Shown here: positions 11,468 through 22,200 of the stretch, piece after piece
Position numbering within the stretch: the stretch's first letter is position 1
How the letters are laid out: the number at the start of each line of letters is the position of its first letter
Assembly (NCBI RefSeq): GCF_026151205.1
Contig: NC_087072.1
Location: 19,806,103-19,870,102, forward strand
Direction of reading: 5' to 3'
Origin: Bolinopsis microptera
Taxonomy: Eukaryota > Ctenophora > Tentaculata > Lobata > Bolinopsidae
Length of the DNA stretch: 64,000 nt
Position numbers and translations under genes: made by a program
The notes under the pieces: generated by a model
Told to the model about the DNA's origin: nothing
Seen by the model: the letters and a program-made list of their open reading frames with translations, nothing else
The model's database searches: none

Positions 11468-13351
11468 GGTGTACATGAAAAGTATTAATGAAGCTGCTCT
11501 ATCTGTGCTTTCTACTCCTACCACCACCCATCTCGTCCATCCCTGAACTATCTTCAAAGACTGTTTATGATGCTGTAAGAGGAGATATCAGGAATGTGGA
11601 GACTTTATCAAATGAAAAGGGACAATGCATGCCTGACAGAATATACTTCCTGTTAAGGCATGGTAGCAGAAACTTTGGTAATACTATAACTACCCGAATA
11701 GATGCATTTTTAACAAGGTTTGCCAAGCTGGTAGATTCAGGTATTGTGACATTGAACTCAGATATGGAGTGGTACCAAGAGTGGGAGGGTGGGGTTTATT
11801 ATACGGACTATGAACTGGTAGTGGAGGGAATGTTAGAACACTTCTCTATTGCAACTAGGTACAAAGGGAAGTTTCCCACTTTATTCCCAAATTACTCAGT
11901 GTACAATTACTCACTGCAAGCAACAACTAAAACCAGGACTATTCAGAGTGCACTTTCGTTCATGGATGGGTTGCTGCATGGTACTGGACCTCTTGAATCA
12001 AGTCCTGATAGACTTGACATTGTCATGAAGGGTTACATGCCCCCTGGTATGGTTATCGAAAAGAATGATGAGGACAGATTGTTGCGGTTCATGGATTGTT
12101 GTCCAAAATATGAAAAATATATAAAAACACTGAAGTGGAAGGATGAATCAAATCTTTTTGATGAACTTCCTCTTTATCAATCTGTTGTGCAATCAGTGTC
12201 GTCAGCATTAAAGTATGACGCAACTTTAAATGACTCAAAAGCCCTGTATTATTTGTGTGCCGCAGAAAACATGTCACCAACGCAGGCTGGACATTCTCAG
12301 TTTTGCAGCGTGTTTGATGAAGAATCACTAGATGTGCTTGACTATAGTAAGGATCTTGAAAAGTACCATAAATACAGCTACCCATATCCTACAACCTATA
12401 AAATGTCCTGTTTGCTTTTGAGTGACATCATCAAAGAAATGGAAGGCAATAAGAACACTCCAGTGCTTAAGTTTGCTCACGAAGAAACTGTTATGCCACT
12501 GCTGTCGTTGTTAGGCTTGTTTGATGATGGTGAGATTATGACTCATAAGATGGTTGACTGGAAGAATCGCAAGATGAAGGTTTCAAGAGTCACACCTTTT
12601 GCTGGAAATGTGGCTTTCGTGAGGCAATCGTGCCCTGGAGATGATGAACCTCGAATACAGGTACATTTATATAATTTAGAGAGCATGTACCTGATTCTTC
12701 TTTTTAGTTACAGCAGTATTTTTAGTTACAGTTATTAAAGTCATTGAATGAAGTAATGATATTGTTTTCAATCCGCTCATAAGATAAACTCTGTGTTCAG
12801 AAATATCTTAAAATACGCTAATGTTCAGGTATTTAATACAGTACTACAATTTATACCTACTCATTACTCAATTGTTAGTTACAATGTTTAGATCACTTTT
12901 CACTGTTAAATTAGTAATTTTTTCAGTTGAACAGCTGCGTTTAACTATCTATATAATACTTCATAAAAATTGTACACATTTTCAGGTAATAGTTAACGAA
13001 AAGGAAGTAAAAGTCCCCCTTTGTAGCAGAGCCGGATGCACTGTTGCTGACCTAAAAGAAATCATCAGCACCCGAGCAGATGGTTGTAATTACAACCTGA
13101 TATGTAACATATCCCCAGACAAATGGGACGACAAACACAGCACCCAACAGATCATAATAGCGGTACTTCTCACTCTCTCACTCTGTCAAGCTACCTACAT
13201 CTTCTTTCACTGCATTAAGAGGTGCCCACTGAACAGCAGGGAGGATCAGACAGACTGCTCGGATCAACAACCCTTGATTGAGGAGGAAAGTGATCAGGGG
13301 TATGCTGACGAACCGGACAGTAATTTAGTAACTACAGTCTTGGATGACTAG
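11468..13351 (+). CDS. MINPP1: MINPP1-like histidine acid phosphatase with C-terminal membrane anchor
   Basis: Multiple inositol-polyphosphate phosphatase family, which dephosphorylates InsP5/InsP6 by a phospho-histidine mechanism. Coding exons are 11488-12660 and 12986-13351 (phase 0, cag|gtacat ... ttttcag), giving 512 aa against 487 in human. Residues 1-17 form a signal peptide. The nucleophile motif is RHGSR (57-61). The acid motif reads H331-E-E333-T where the family has HAET. The second exon encodes the Cys-containing end of the domain, then a membrane segment at about 446-467 and a short acidic tail, where vertebrate MINPP1 ends in an ER-retention signal. A type I membrane protein is inferred. 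Acceptor ttcttctttcag ends 20 nt before the start, and an out-of-frame ATG at 11474 precedes it. A paralogous family member of the same fold is possible. Confidence 0.85.
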
Positions 13352-13537
13352 TTGTTGTGTTGGCCCATTTGCATTTAATAATGCAAAAATTAGATGGAAT
13401 TTGTTATTTCTAAGATTTGAAATAATATTTAATTACTATGTATGATGGTTCATGGTTCACTTTATTATATGTACATATAAATATAATGGCTTAATTGTGT
13501 AAATGTACCAATTATCCATTTGCTGATATTTATGTAA

Positions 13538-13543
13538 AATAAA
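13538..13543 (+). terminator. Poly(A) signal AATAAA of the MINPP1-like gene
   Basis: AATAAA lies 187 nt after the stop, followed by a T-rich stretch. No AATAAA was seen between the NAGLU stop and the MINPP1 start. Confidence 0.6.
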
Positions 13544-14149
13544 TGTTTTTGTTAAATTTGTGACAATCACAAGCTTCCGTTTGGCTTTTTATATGTTATG
13601 GCATATTTATTGTTATTATTTGTTTGTTATCAATTCATTTATTTCAGTACTATTAATGGCATCATACTATCGAAGGGGTATTTTGATTATTAATTCAACT
13701 TAAAGGACCAGTTAACTGAAAAATTTGTAGTCTCCAATTTGGCTAAGATTTAAATCAGCTGTGACAAACTGGTAAAGAATCGTATCGCCGAAAGAACCAA
13801 CTCTCTAGCGTACGTGTAACGCGTGTTATTGCAATAATAAGCTGTGGCCTCGTGACGTCATAAAGTCCCTCAGTGCGCGCTTGCATAGCGTTTAATACAT
13901 TGCAAATGTTTATCATCGTCAATAAAACACGTGTAACTCACTCAAATTTTAGAATTATGACTATTACCCTAGTTCTCCAAAATCCTTATAGTTTTGGCTA
14001 TCATCCTAACTAAAGGAATAGCTGATTGGATGTACAGTGCTCACGTCATGATTTTAAACAGTGATATAGGTTCTTGAACAGTGGCGGGTGAATGTACGGT
14101 TAGAAAGTTTCTGCTATTACAACTTATGTCATATGTGATAATTTTGGAT

Positions 14150-17100
14150 TGTTTTCATTGCTTAAATAGAACGATCTTTTCTGCCTTTTATCAGTAGTGA
14201 AATGACATGTTCTCTTAAGTAGTCCAAGTCTAGATGTAGCTTTGGAAACAAGCGCTTTACATTGTGCACCCCAATTAAACCTGGAGTTTATTGCGACTCC
14301 TAAATCTGACTGAGAGGGCACAAAGTCAATATCACTTCCAGAAAGTTTATAAAAGAAGGTATTGAATGGCAAGTTATCCAGCACGTTTCTTTGCAGGGAC
14401 ACAGAGAGGGCTTTGCACTTTTGTGGGTGGAACTTCATTCGATTTCTCACTGACCAATCATATAATCTATTGATGTCATTTTGGATTATGTGATGGTCAG
14501 GGTAACCAAGAATCTCCCTCCAAATTTTAGTGTCATCTGCATAAAGGGCGATATTGGTGCCTTCAGAGACACAGGAGAACATGTCATTTATAAATATTAC
14601 AAACAATAAAGGGCCAAGTATAGAACCTTGAGGGACACCAGACCGAACTGGTAGAGAAGAAGACGTTTGGCCTCCTATCACTACTTGTTGTTGTCGCCCC
14701 TCAAGATAGGACTTAATAAATTTAAGCATTAGTCCATCGACATTAAAAATATTCTTTAATTTACTTAAAATGAGGTCATGCGAAACGCTATCAAAGGCTT
14801 TCGCAAAATCAAAATATATTATATCAGTCCTGGACCTGTTATTCAATGCAAGTGCAAGATTGTCCGTGAAAGGTATCATTTGGGTTGTGCATGAACGTTC
14901 ATTAACAAAACCGTGTTGTCGGTCATCCAACAGATCAGAACACGCAGCGTATAATGCAGTCTTTATGCACCTTTCAAAGACTTTCATTACAAGAGATGTT
15001 AACGAGATAGGCCTGTAGTTCTCAACCGAAGACTTATCGCCCTTTTTGTGCACTGGTACTACAAGTGCCAGCTTCCAATCAGGGGGTATGCATCCGCTCG
15101 AGAAAGACAGGTTAAATAAAACACTAAGTGGGTATGCAATGCTTTGGGCACAGTTTTTGAGGACTCTCCCATGAATCCCATCAGGGCCAGGGGCCTTGTT
15201 AGGATTTAACTTTTTAAGAATCAACAGAACATCTTCTCTACTAAACACAAGACTTGAAAAACAATCATCACGAAAATCTATGTCAATGCCATAATCGCTC
15301 TCTTGAGAAAACTGCTCATAAAAATATTCGTTAAAAAGGGCAGCTTGATCAGATGGATTGTTTCGAAAGCGATTATGATATTTGACAGTTTCAGGGATCC
15401 TGGTTGACTTTGATTTAGATTTAACGTAGGTCCAGAATTTCTTGGAGATAAGAGCATCATCGGAGTCATCCTCAACACTGAGTCTCATTCTTTCGTCCAT
15501 CAAATTTTTAAATTTTGTGCGAAATGCACGAAACTTTTGTTTATGAGACTCAGAGTTGCTCCCCTTATGCCTTATTCTCCATTTCTCCTTATTTCGTAGG
15601 AGACGATCACATTCGGAGTCATACCATGGGGGCTGGAACTGAGACTTAATGGTCTTTTTAGGGATCCATCGGTCACAGGCTGCACCGAGAACTCCTCTGA
15701 ATCGACTCCAGGCAAGATAAGGATCATTACACTCAAATATACTATCCCAATCGATGCTAAATAACTCAGAATTCAGGCCCCTAAAATTACCTTTACTATA
15801 ATTAAAGATCTTTCTTTTAGGCTGCTTAATATACTTGGTCTTAATATCAATGTCAAATGTGATACAAAAGTGGTCGGACATACACATTTCGTTTTGATCT
15901 AAAACTTTAACATTCTTAATAAGGTTTTGAATGTTAGTGAACACAAGATCTAAGGTGTTGCCTGACTTGTGAGTAGGGGAGCTAATAAGTTGTGTATGTC
16001 CGAGGTCATCAGTGAGAAAATTTACAAAGCTAGAATGTAGCTGGCAAGATGACTGACCATCTGGCCAGGAAATCGAAGCCAAATTAAAGTCACCTACCAG
16101 AATGTGCCTTTGCAATTTTCTGGCAGATGCTAAAGTAACAAAATGTTTCTTGAAAGATTCAAAATTATCTAAGCCAAGCGTTCCTACTCTATAAAATGTT
16201 GATATACAAAAGTTTCTTCCACACTGAGTCTTAATAATGATGGATAATAATTCAGCTTGAACACTAACTTTAGAGAACTTTAGACTCGAGATATCAATGT
16301 CTGTACTATGGGCAATCAGAACACCACCACCGTTTTTTCTGAATTTCTTGGGCTGGGTTGCATCCACTGGATGCGATCTTAAGGATCGGTCAAGCCTAAA
16401 TACTTTGTATTTGTCAGGGAGCACCTCATTACTGAGAATGGAATTTTTCAGCCATGTCTCGTTTAGAATAATGATGTGAGGCTTATGTTTGTAGATATAA
16501 CCATGGAATTCATGTATCTTGGTCATATTTAGTGGTGGTGTTCCTGATGCTAAATCGCGTGTATTTAGGAAACCATGGACATTATTGTAAACAACGGATA
16601 AATTTGGTCCAGGGTTCAGTAAGGAACAATTACAAATTACTATCAGGGAAATATTAAGGAGAGATAGAAAAACCAGACCACACCTAGACATGACCCCAAG
16701 CCAGCTGCTGGTTATACTGAAAAGTAACTTAACAGTCTGTTTCGGTGACATGGTAGGTGACAGTTTGGTTTTTGTGGTAGATAGCAATTTTACAGAAATT
16801 GCAGCTAAGGCTGTCCCAATGCCCCCCTCCCCCCTATACACAAGTTTAAAGTGTCTGAGAAAAATGGTACAAAATATTACCATAAAGTAAAGATTTATGG
16901 ATGACCTCAAACATGGTACAGAGTGTATTTTAGGTTGTAGGGGAGCACCAGGGAGTATATTAGCATCGATAGTCAAAGAAAATATATACAAAATAACATA
17001 AAAATAAAATATACCCAATAGAGCACATAACATATGACGAGACAGAAGACAGGACAACAAATTTTCCCCGTTACCTATATTACTTTTACTGATGATAACA

Positions 17101-17153
17101 TACCTAGAAAACATACCAGTTGCAACACGGTGTTGTTGAGCCGATATTCCCAT
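14150..17153 (-). CDS. LINE ORF2: endonuclease and reverse transcriptase (3' end displaced)
   Basis: Apurinic-type endonuclease plus reverse transcriptase used for target-primed integration. The open frame is 1009 codons, but residues before about 135 may be upstream of the true start; a Met near residue 135 precedes NPGP and SVVYNNVHG, the usual N-terminus. EN residues: LNETW (about 230), GDFN (354) and SDH (426). RT: APGPDGI (654), FDFAKAFDSVSH (781), PQGSILGPLLF (841) and YADD (871). The frame is open across both domains. After residue about 987 (SFYL) it runs into unrelated sequence and stops at 14124, because the rest of the ORF lies inverted at 19.37 kb. The element was probably mobile recently but this copy cannot be active. 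Confidence 0.92.
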
Positions 17154-17347
17154 AGAACTTTAAAGTATATTATTAACAGAATTGTGTCTCGCCGTTGTGT
17201 TTTGTCAGGTATTGTGCTATGATATGAAGTAACATACATTATGCTATCACTTCGTTTGAATACATATAAATAACATCCAAATGATCAGATCCAATAGGAT
17301 ACTGATGCAGACAATGAAAAATTGAAATATTGAATTGGATTACCACA

Positions 17348-18874
17348 TCAGTATCCCATTGGATTAAACCACTTTGAGTGTATGATTCTGAGATAGAACT
17401 TTGCCAACACTGGCATCCCAGCCTTGGGGCTGGGATGAATATCATAAAAGCCCCTATTGTCACACTTAGGAAATAATCTCTCGTTTCTGTTTCCATAGCG
17501 GTCTAAGAATGCCCAAAAAACATCAAGGTAAAACAGTTTATGCCTAGAGCAGCGATCAAAGATCAAATTATTCATAGCACAAACATTACCAGGGATTTTC
17601 TCTTGTCCGTTGGGGTGGACTGGTGGAATAGCTTGTACAAAAACACGTGCATTTGGATAAAGTTTTTTTTTTTTTTTTGCTGTCTTCATAAGGTCACTCA
17701 CAGGGGTCTTGAGATGATTGACCCCCTGGGTACAGTACCGAATGTCGTTGGCACCGAAGCTTAAGAACAGTTTCTTTACCTGCACAAGAGGGTTCTTTGT
17801 ATAAAAGGCCTCAATAGATTTCTGTATAGCTGACATCTTAAGCCCACCCTTAGCTATGTTGGTGACAGTTTCTTTACCTCTACTGAGGCGATCAGCGTCC
17901 AATCGAGCAGCAAAGGAGTCACCAGCAATGAGAATGATAGACTTCTGGTGTTTTTGAGAGTCTGTGATGGGGGCTTTTGGGGATACTTTATTAGGACTGT
18001 CGGATGTAGGAGAGGGAAGAATAGGAGATGAAGGGGAAGAGGAAGAGGAAGGTGTGGCTAACTTTCTGAAGGACAGACTATACCTCCAACAAGTTTCATT
18101 GTCAGAAGGTGCAACTCCTGGGGCAATCCTGTGCCTCATGACTTGCTGTGCACCAGGCTTCATGATGTTCAGTGTGCCATTGGTGGCAGGGAGGGTGAAG
18201 TCTGCGTTAATCAACTCTTGGGCTGGCCTTGACCTAGAGGCCCTAGTTGTGCGTTGTTCTACTTGGGTTGTATCCAGTACAAACTCAAGTGACCGTGGAG
18301 CTCCTATTGAGTAAGTGCAAATGGAGCTGGACTGTGATATTATTAGGTCTTCATCGTCTTTATGGAGGCTTAACTTAGCTTGCTGAGTGTCGTACCTAGT
18401 AACAAGGCAAGCATCCATGTTGTTGGTGGTGGAGGGGAGGTCATTAATAAGTCCCATCAACTTAAAGATGCTAGGGAAGTTGTTGATGGGATGTGGCTTG
18501 TTAACTATGTTACCAAAGCAGTAGTCTTCTGATGAAGGGCTTAGCCATAGGGTGTGGACTTTTTTAGATTTGCCTTCAAGATTCATTGAATCCAATTCTT
18601 CTGTGATTTTCTTGAATAGATTTTCGTTCATTCCAGGGAGGACTGGGACGTGCTCTACGAGCGCATGTGGGCTATACGAAACATTTTGAACAGTAGTTTC
18701 CTTCTTCGTTTTCTTTTCCTTCTTCTTTTCATCTAACCGTTCTATCTTTGAAGCAAGCTTTTCCTCTTTCAGACTGTCCAGGATACTCTCAGTGAGGAGG
18801 GTATGCATGTGTTGCTTTACTTCAAGAGATAAGTTTTGCAGTAAGGCGAGGAAGTTGGCGGGCAGTGTTGGCAT
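17348..18874 (-). CDS. LINE ORF1: coiled coil, AlkB-like dioxygenase and SGNH esterase fusion
   Basis: The 508-aa frame is upstream of ORF2 on the same strand, with about 195 bp between. Residues about 8-60 are Leu/Lys-rich and coiled-coil-like. Residues about 150-272 match an AlkB-type 2-oxoglutarate/Fe(II) dioxygenase: H171-x-D173, H248, and the R264-x5-R270 pair that binds 2-oxoglutarate. A Ser/Pro linker follows (about 273-310). Residues about 311-500 form an SGNH/GDSL hydrolase: G-D-S320, G-A-N376-D and D478-I-H480. Both active sites look complete. An esterase in ORF1 is established for CR1-type LINEs. The added AlkB domain is what stands out here; a role in repairing alkylated RNA or cDNA is only inference. 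Confidence 0.85.
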   Translation of the reverse strand: MPTLPANFLALLQNLSLEVKQHMHTLLTESILDSLKEEKLASKIERLDEKKKEKKTKKETTVQNVSYSPHALVEHVPVLPGMNENLFKKITEELDSMNLEGKSKKVHTLWLSPSSEDYCFGNIVNKPHPINNFPSIFKLMGLINDLPSTTNNMDACLVTRYDTQQAKLSLHKDDEDLIISQSSSICTYSIGAPRSLEFVLDTTQVEQRTTRASRSRPAQELINADFTLPATNGTLNIMKPGAQQVMRHRIAPGVAPSDNETCWRYSLSFRKLATPSSSSSPSSPILPSPTSDSPNKVSPKAPITDSQKHQKSIILIAGDSFAARLDADRLSRGKETVTNIAKGGLKMSAIQKSIEAFYTKNPLVQVKKLFLSFGANDIRYCTQGVNHLKTPVSDLMKTAKKKKKLYPNARVFVQAIPPVHPNGQEKIPGNVCAMNNLIFDRCSRHKLFYLDVFWAFLDRYGNRNERLFPKCDNRGFYDIHPSPKAGMPVLAKFYLRIIHSKWFNPMGY

Positions 18875-19369
18875 CTTGTTGTGAAGTGTGGGAGGATCGG
18901 GAGGAGACTGGGTGATCTGGATAAGAGATCAACAGCAGGATGTTTCAGTGGCACCGTTATAAACCCTAGCAATCTGGATCTGAAACAGTCAATAGGCCAG
19001 AGATTTATAGTTCAGAGTGAAAAAATTTGAATTATAATGAACAGAGTTGTGGTAAAGAACTGTATAGCAGAAAAAAGAATGCAATACTTATCTAAGGGAG
19101 AAGTAGCTAAAAGGAGTTAACAAATTTCAAACATCACTAGATCTCTAACAATTAAACTAACCTCGTACCAGACCGCAGGAGCCCTGGCAGTACAAGACTA
19201 CCAGGGCAATAGGAAGAAACGATTACCACCTCCACAACATGCCATCTAACTCAGATCCATCACACCCAGGACACCGGCAGACTTTACTCCAACGGATTAC
19301 TCATCGGTAGCCATGCCTAAATAAATGTAATAGATTTGTAGTGTTGTAATTAGTTTAAAACTAGGTCTA

Positions 19370-19884
19370 TATTAATTAGGTCTATATTTGAACATTGTTC
19401 TGTCATATGGTCCCCTCAATCTGCAACTCATCTTCAACAGTTTGTTGCTATCCAAAAGAGGGCTATTAAATGGATCAATGGTGAACCTTACTCCAGTTAT
19501 AATGACGATAAACTTGCTACAGAACAAAAGAAACTAAATATTCTCCCTGTTAAACAGAAGTTTATTTATAACGATCTTATGACCTTCTATAAAATAGTGA
19601 ATAGCATAATTCCAGTTTCGCTCCCTACATATATAGTCCTATGCCGTCCAGAGGGCACCCGATACACTAGGCACAATGCTCAAATAATTGATATGTCGGA
19701 TACTTCAACTTACATGAGTACCACTGTGCCCTGCTCGGATGCCTTCCGAAATAGCTTTTTTCATAGATCTATGCTGAAATGGAATAGTCTACCAGTATGT
19801 ATCCGGCAGTCAGAGCGTATTTCTACTTTTAAGGCCAAACTGATCAAGTACCTCTGGGCTGCCGATACAGTCTGGCCAGATTAG
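19370..19884 (+). pseudogene. C-terminal end of LINE ORF2, inverted relative to the rest
   Basis: The frame IRSIFEHCSVIWSPQSATHL... continues through WNSLP---R---SI-TFK--L to a stop at 19884. This is the standard C-terminus of CR1/L2-type ORF2. A small duplication (taggtctatatt) sits at the 5' breakpoint near 19363-19383. The 3'UTR and poly(A) follow to 20308. Confidence 0.88.
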
Positions 19885-20309
19885 CTCATCAGTCTTATGA
19901 GTCTCAGAAATTTGTTTTTGTTGGTTACAATTCTGTCCGTCCAATTTCCTATCTGCTTGTCCTTTTCTTTTTTCTTTATCAGTTGTGACGGAATTGTAAT
20001 GAACAAAATCCTTATAATTATTTATGATATGTTTGATTTCTTGTTAATGTTTGTCATTCAAATTTGGTAGACGGCCCCAACGTTAATGTGGCTCTTGCTA
20101 TGTGTTGGTTCAGCCGAATTAATTATTATATAATCAAGTTTATTTTTCTCGTTAGTTGTCATCCGGCCAAACATTAAGCAACTTATATTGCAGTACCATT
20201 TATCATTTAGTAACCAAAATATGTCATTGTAATTTTGCATGGCTGAAATGTAACGCTTGATTTATATATATAATGATTAATTGAATTTTCAAATAAAAAA
20301 AAAAAACAC

Positions 20310-21669
20310 AAGCAGGGAGACTGTACCGATTATTTTTCCCCAGTCCATGAAACTCTAACGAATTTAGAAAGGATCCAGATAAGTAGGAGTTTGTTCAATT
20401 CCGAGAGCAATTATATTTATAGCATAGCGAAATTTCTAACTTTAATCCGCATGTGTCAGCCAGTACAGGAGACAAGAAGTCTGGCTACTTTACGGCCGTT
20501 CCTCTGAGACCATTAATAGAAGTAGCTTCTATCAGAACAGTGCCGTGGGAACAGAATTCCCGCCAAAATACCCGGTCTACCAAATAGTAATACTGATTGG
20601 AGTGTACGGTGTGAGGTGTGATTTGAATTAGACTTACGGCTTACCTAGTTGTTATCCTAATTGCATTATCATCGGTACATAACATAAATAAACTACTGGT
20701 AAGTTTAAATACCAAGTGCAAACGTGTTCAGTCAATCGACCCACTGAACAACTATGGAATTTCCAAGACCCTATTATTCTCTGGCCATATATTACGGCAC
20801 GATCGATTGTTAGATGGCTAAACGACCAACGTTAATCTATACAATTCTAAAACTATGAGCTAGCACTTTAATCTAAAAATACACTTTTTATATTACTCCT
20901 GATTTTTACATTTCACGTAAAACATTGTCGCCACAGGTTGATCATGGACACTAACAGCTTAATTTTTAGATAAATGACTTATGACTTTCTCTAAAGTTAA
21001 CTCTAAAGTTGTGTAGTCCAGTCATTTATGGACATTTATGGAAATGAACCTGCAAATGTTCAAATACTCACGAAACTTTGCACAGACCCGAAGTTATGAA
21101 TAAACGATTTTCGTTTGGAGACATTTTTTTGACCGTGGAGAAAACCCAGGAGGGCCACGCCCATATTGACCCAATAACGTAACCGACCCCTTGCTTCTGA
21201 AGGTCGTAGAGACTTCAAAATAGGCTTAAACGAAGCCGCATATGCATGTTTATATAGGAGTTATTGAGCAACACATGGCCTAAAATCCTCACTTTTCGAT
21301 AAATTCGCCAAAAACCATTTTGGGCGTGGTGCTGAGCCCATTTTCGATAGGATTGTGATAGAGTCTTTAGACAGGGTGCAAAAGAACCGCAATTAGCATA
21401 TTAATATATGACTTACGAACAAACATATGCCTTAAAGTGCTTACTTTTTCAGTTATTGGCGAAAAACTAATTTTCGGTTCCAGAAATCATGCAAAACTAT
21501 GGGTATCTGGTAAATTGGGCTATGAAGGCCCTAAAGCTTTTTGAATGTGTGCAAATTGTACAGAATGGCCATGTTTATATACAACTTATGAAGCAACATG
21601 TACCCTAAATTACTTACTTTTCGAGTTATTCGGGGGAAAAGATTGTATTATGACCTGTAAAATACAGTC
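20310..21669. other. Interior of the TTAA element with three degenerate tandem units
   Basis: Units of about 150-172 bp begin near 21250, 21400 and 21572. Each contains ...-atatagg/ac-tta--gagcaaca-atg-cct-aa-t-ctta(c)ttttcgag-tatt-g-cg-aaaa. They are diverged, so old. No coding capacity was recognised. Confidence 0.6.
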
Positions 21670-22200
21670 TCACGAGCTCTTCTGCGCGCGCAAGGGACTT
21701 TATGACGTCATCGCCAAAATAATACAAACGCTATTTACACGCGTTAGAGAGCAGTTAGAGATTTAGGAATTTCGACTCGTTGCTTAGTTTGCTATTTGTC
21801 ACAATCTGTCAAAATATGAGGATAACTTTTTTTTCAGTTAACTGGTCCTTTAATGGTTGAGCTGTAGTGTGAAATCATAGTAATAATGCTTCATGAATCA
21901 CCTAGCAACCTTTTAAAATTCACTCTGTAATTTTTGGGATATTTTAATGAAATTATTATTTATATAATTGAGGGCTCTCTATAATAATAATATAAAGGTC
22001 GATGCGCAATAACTAAACTGATTAACATTGTCGTTAATTAAACAAACTTTACCATCCATACTAATTACTAGGAGGATTATTCACAGGGTAAACTGTTTCA
22101 GACTAAAGTCTAAACTTATTTAACGAAACATACAAATCATGATAATATATTATGTGTCTCAATTCTTAAGTCTCTTTTTTATTTTAAATAATACTTTCAG

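Larger units (their letters stand above)
14150..20308. mobile_element. CR1/L2-like LINE insertion with inverted 5' part (twin priming)
   Basis: ORF1 and most of ORF2 lie on the minus strand (18874 down to about 14150). The remaining C-terminal coding, 3'UTR and a 12-A tail at about 20296-20308 lie on the plus strand (about 19370-20308). The minus part stops after the residues RSFYL and the plus part resumes at IRSIFEHCSVIW, which are adjacent in such proteins. This is the structure left by twin priming during target-primed reverse transcription. The 5'UTR-like stretch 18875-19365 sits at the junction. No target-site duplication was recognised. Confidence 0.85.
13700..21853. mobile_element. 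TTAA-flanked DNA transposon with long terminal inverted repeats, hosting a LINE
   Basis: The left end (13700 on) reads TTAAAGGACCAGTTAACTGA. The right end (to 21853) is the reverse complement of the same phrase, also beside TTAA. Homology continues about 175 bp inward on both sides, through tgtgacaaa, ctctctaacgcgtg-type and tgacgtcataaagtccct blocks with scattered differences. TTAA target duplications are used by piggyBac and Kolobok elements. No transposase was recognised in the non-LINE interior (13880-14150 and 20310-21670), so it is nonautonomous or gutted. Confidence 0.8.

Noticed and set aside
18901-19365. Separate gene between LINE ORF1 and the inverted 3' part
   Set aside because: Position and lack of frames fit the LINE 5'UTR at the twin-priming junction.
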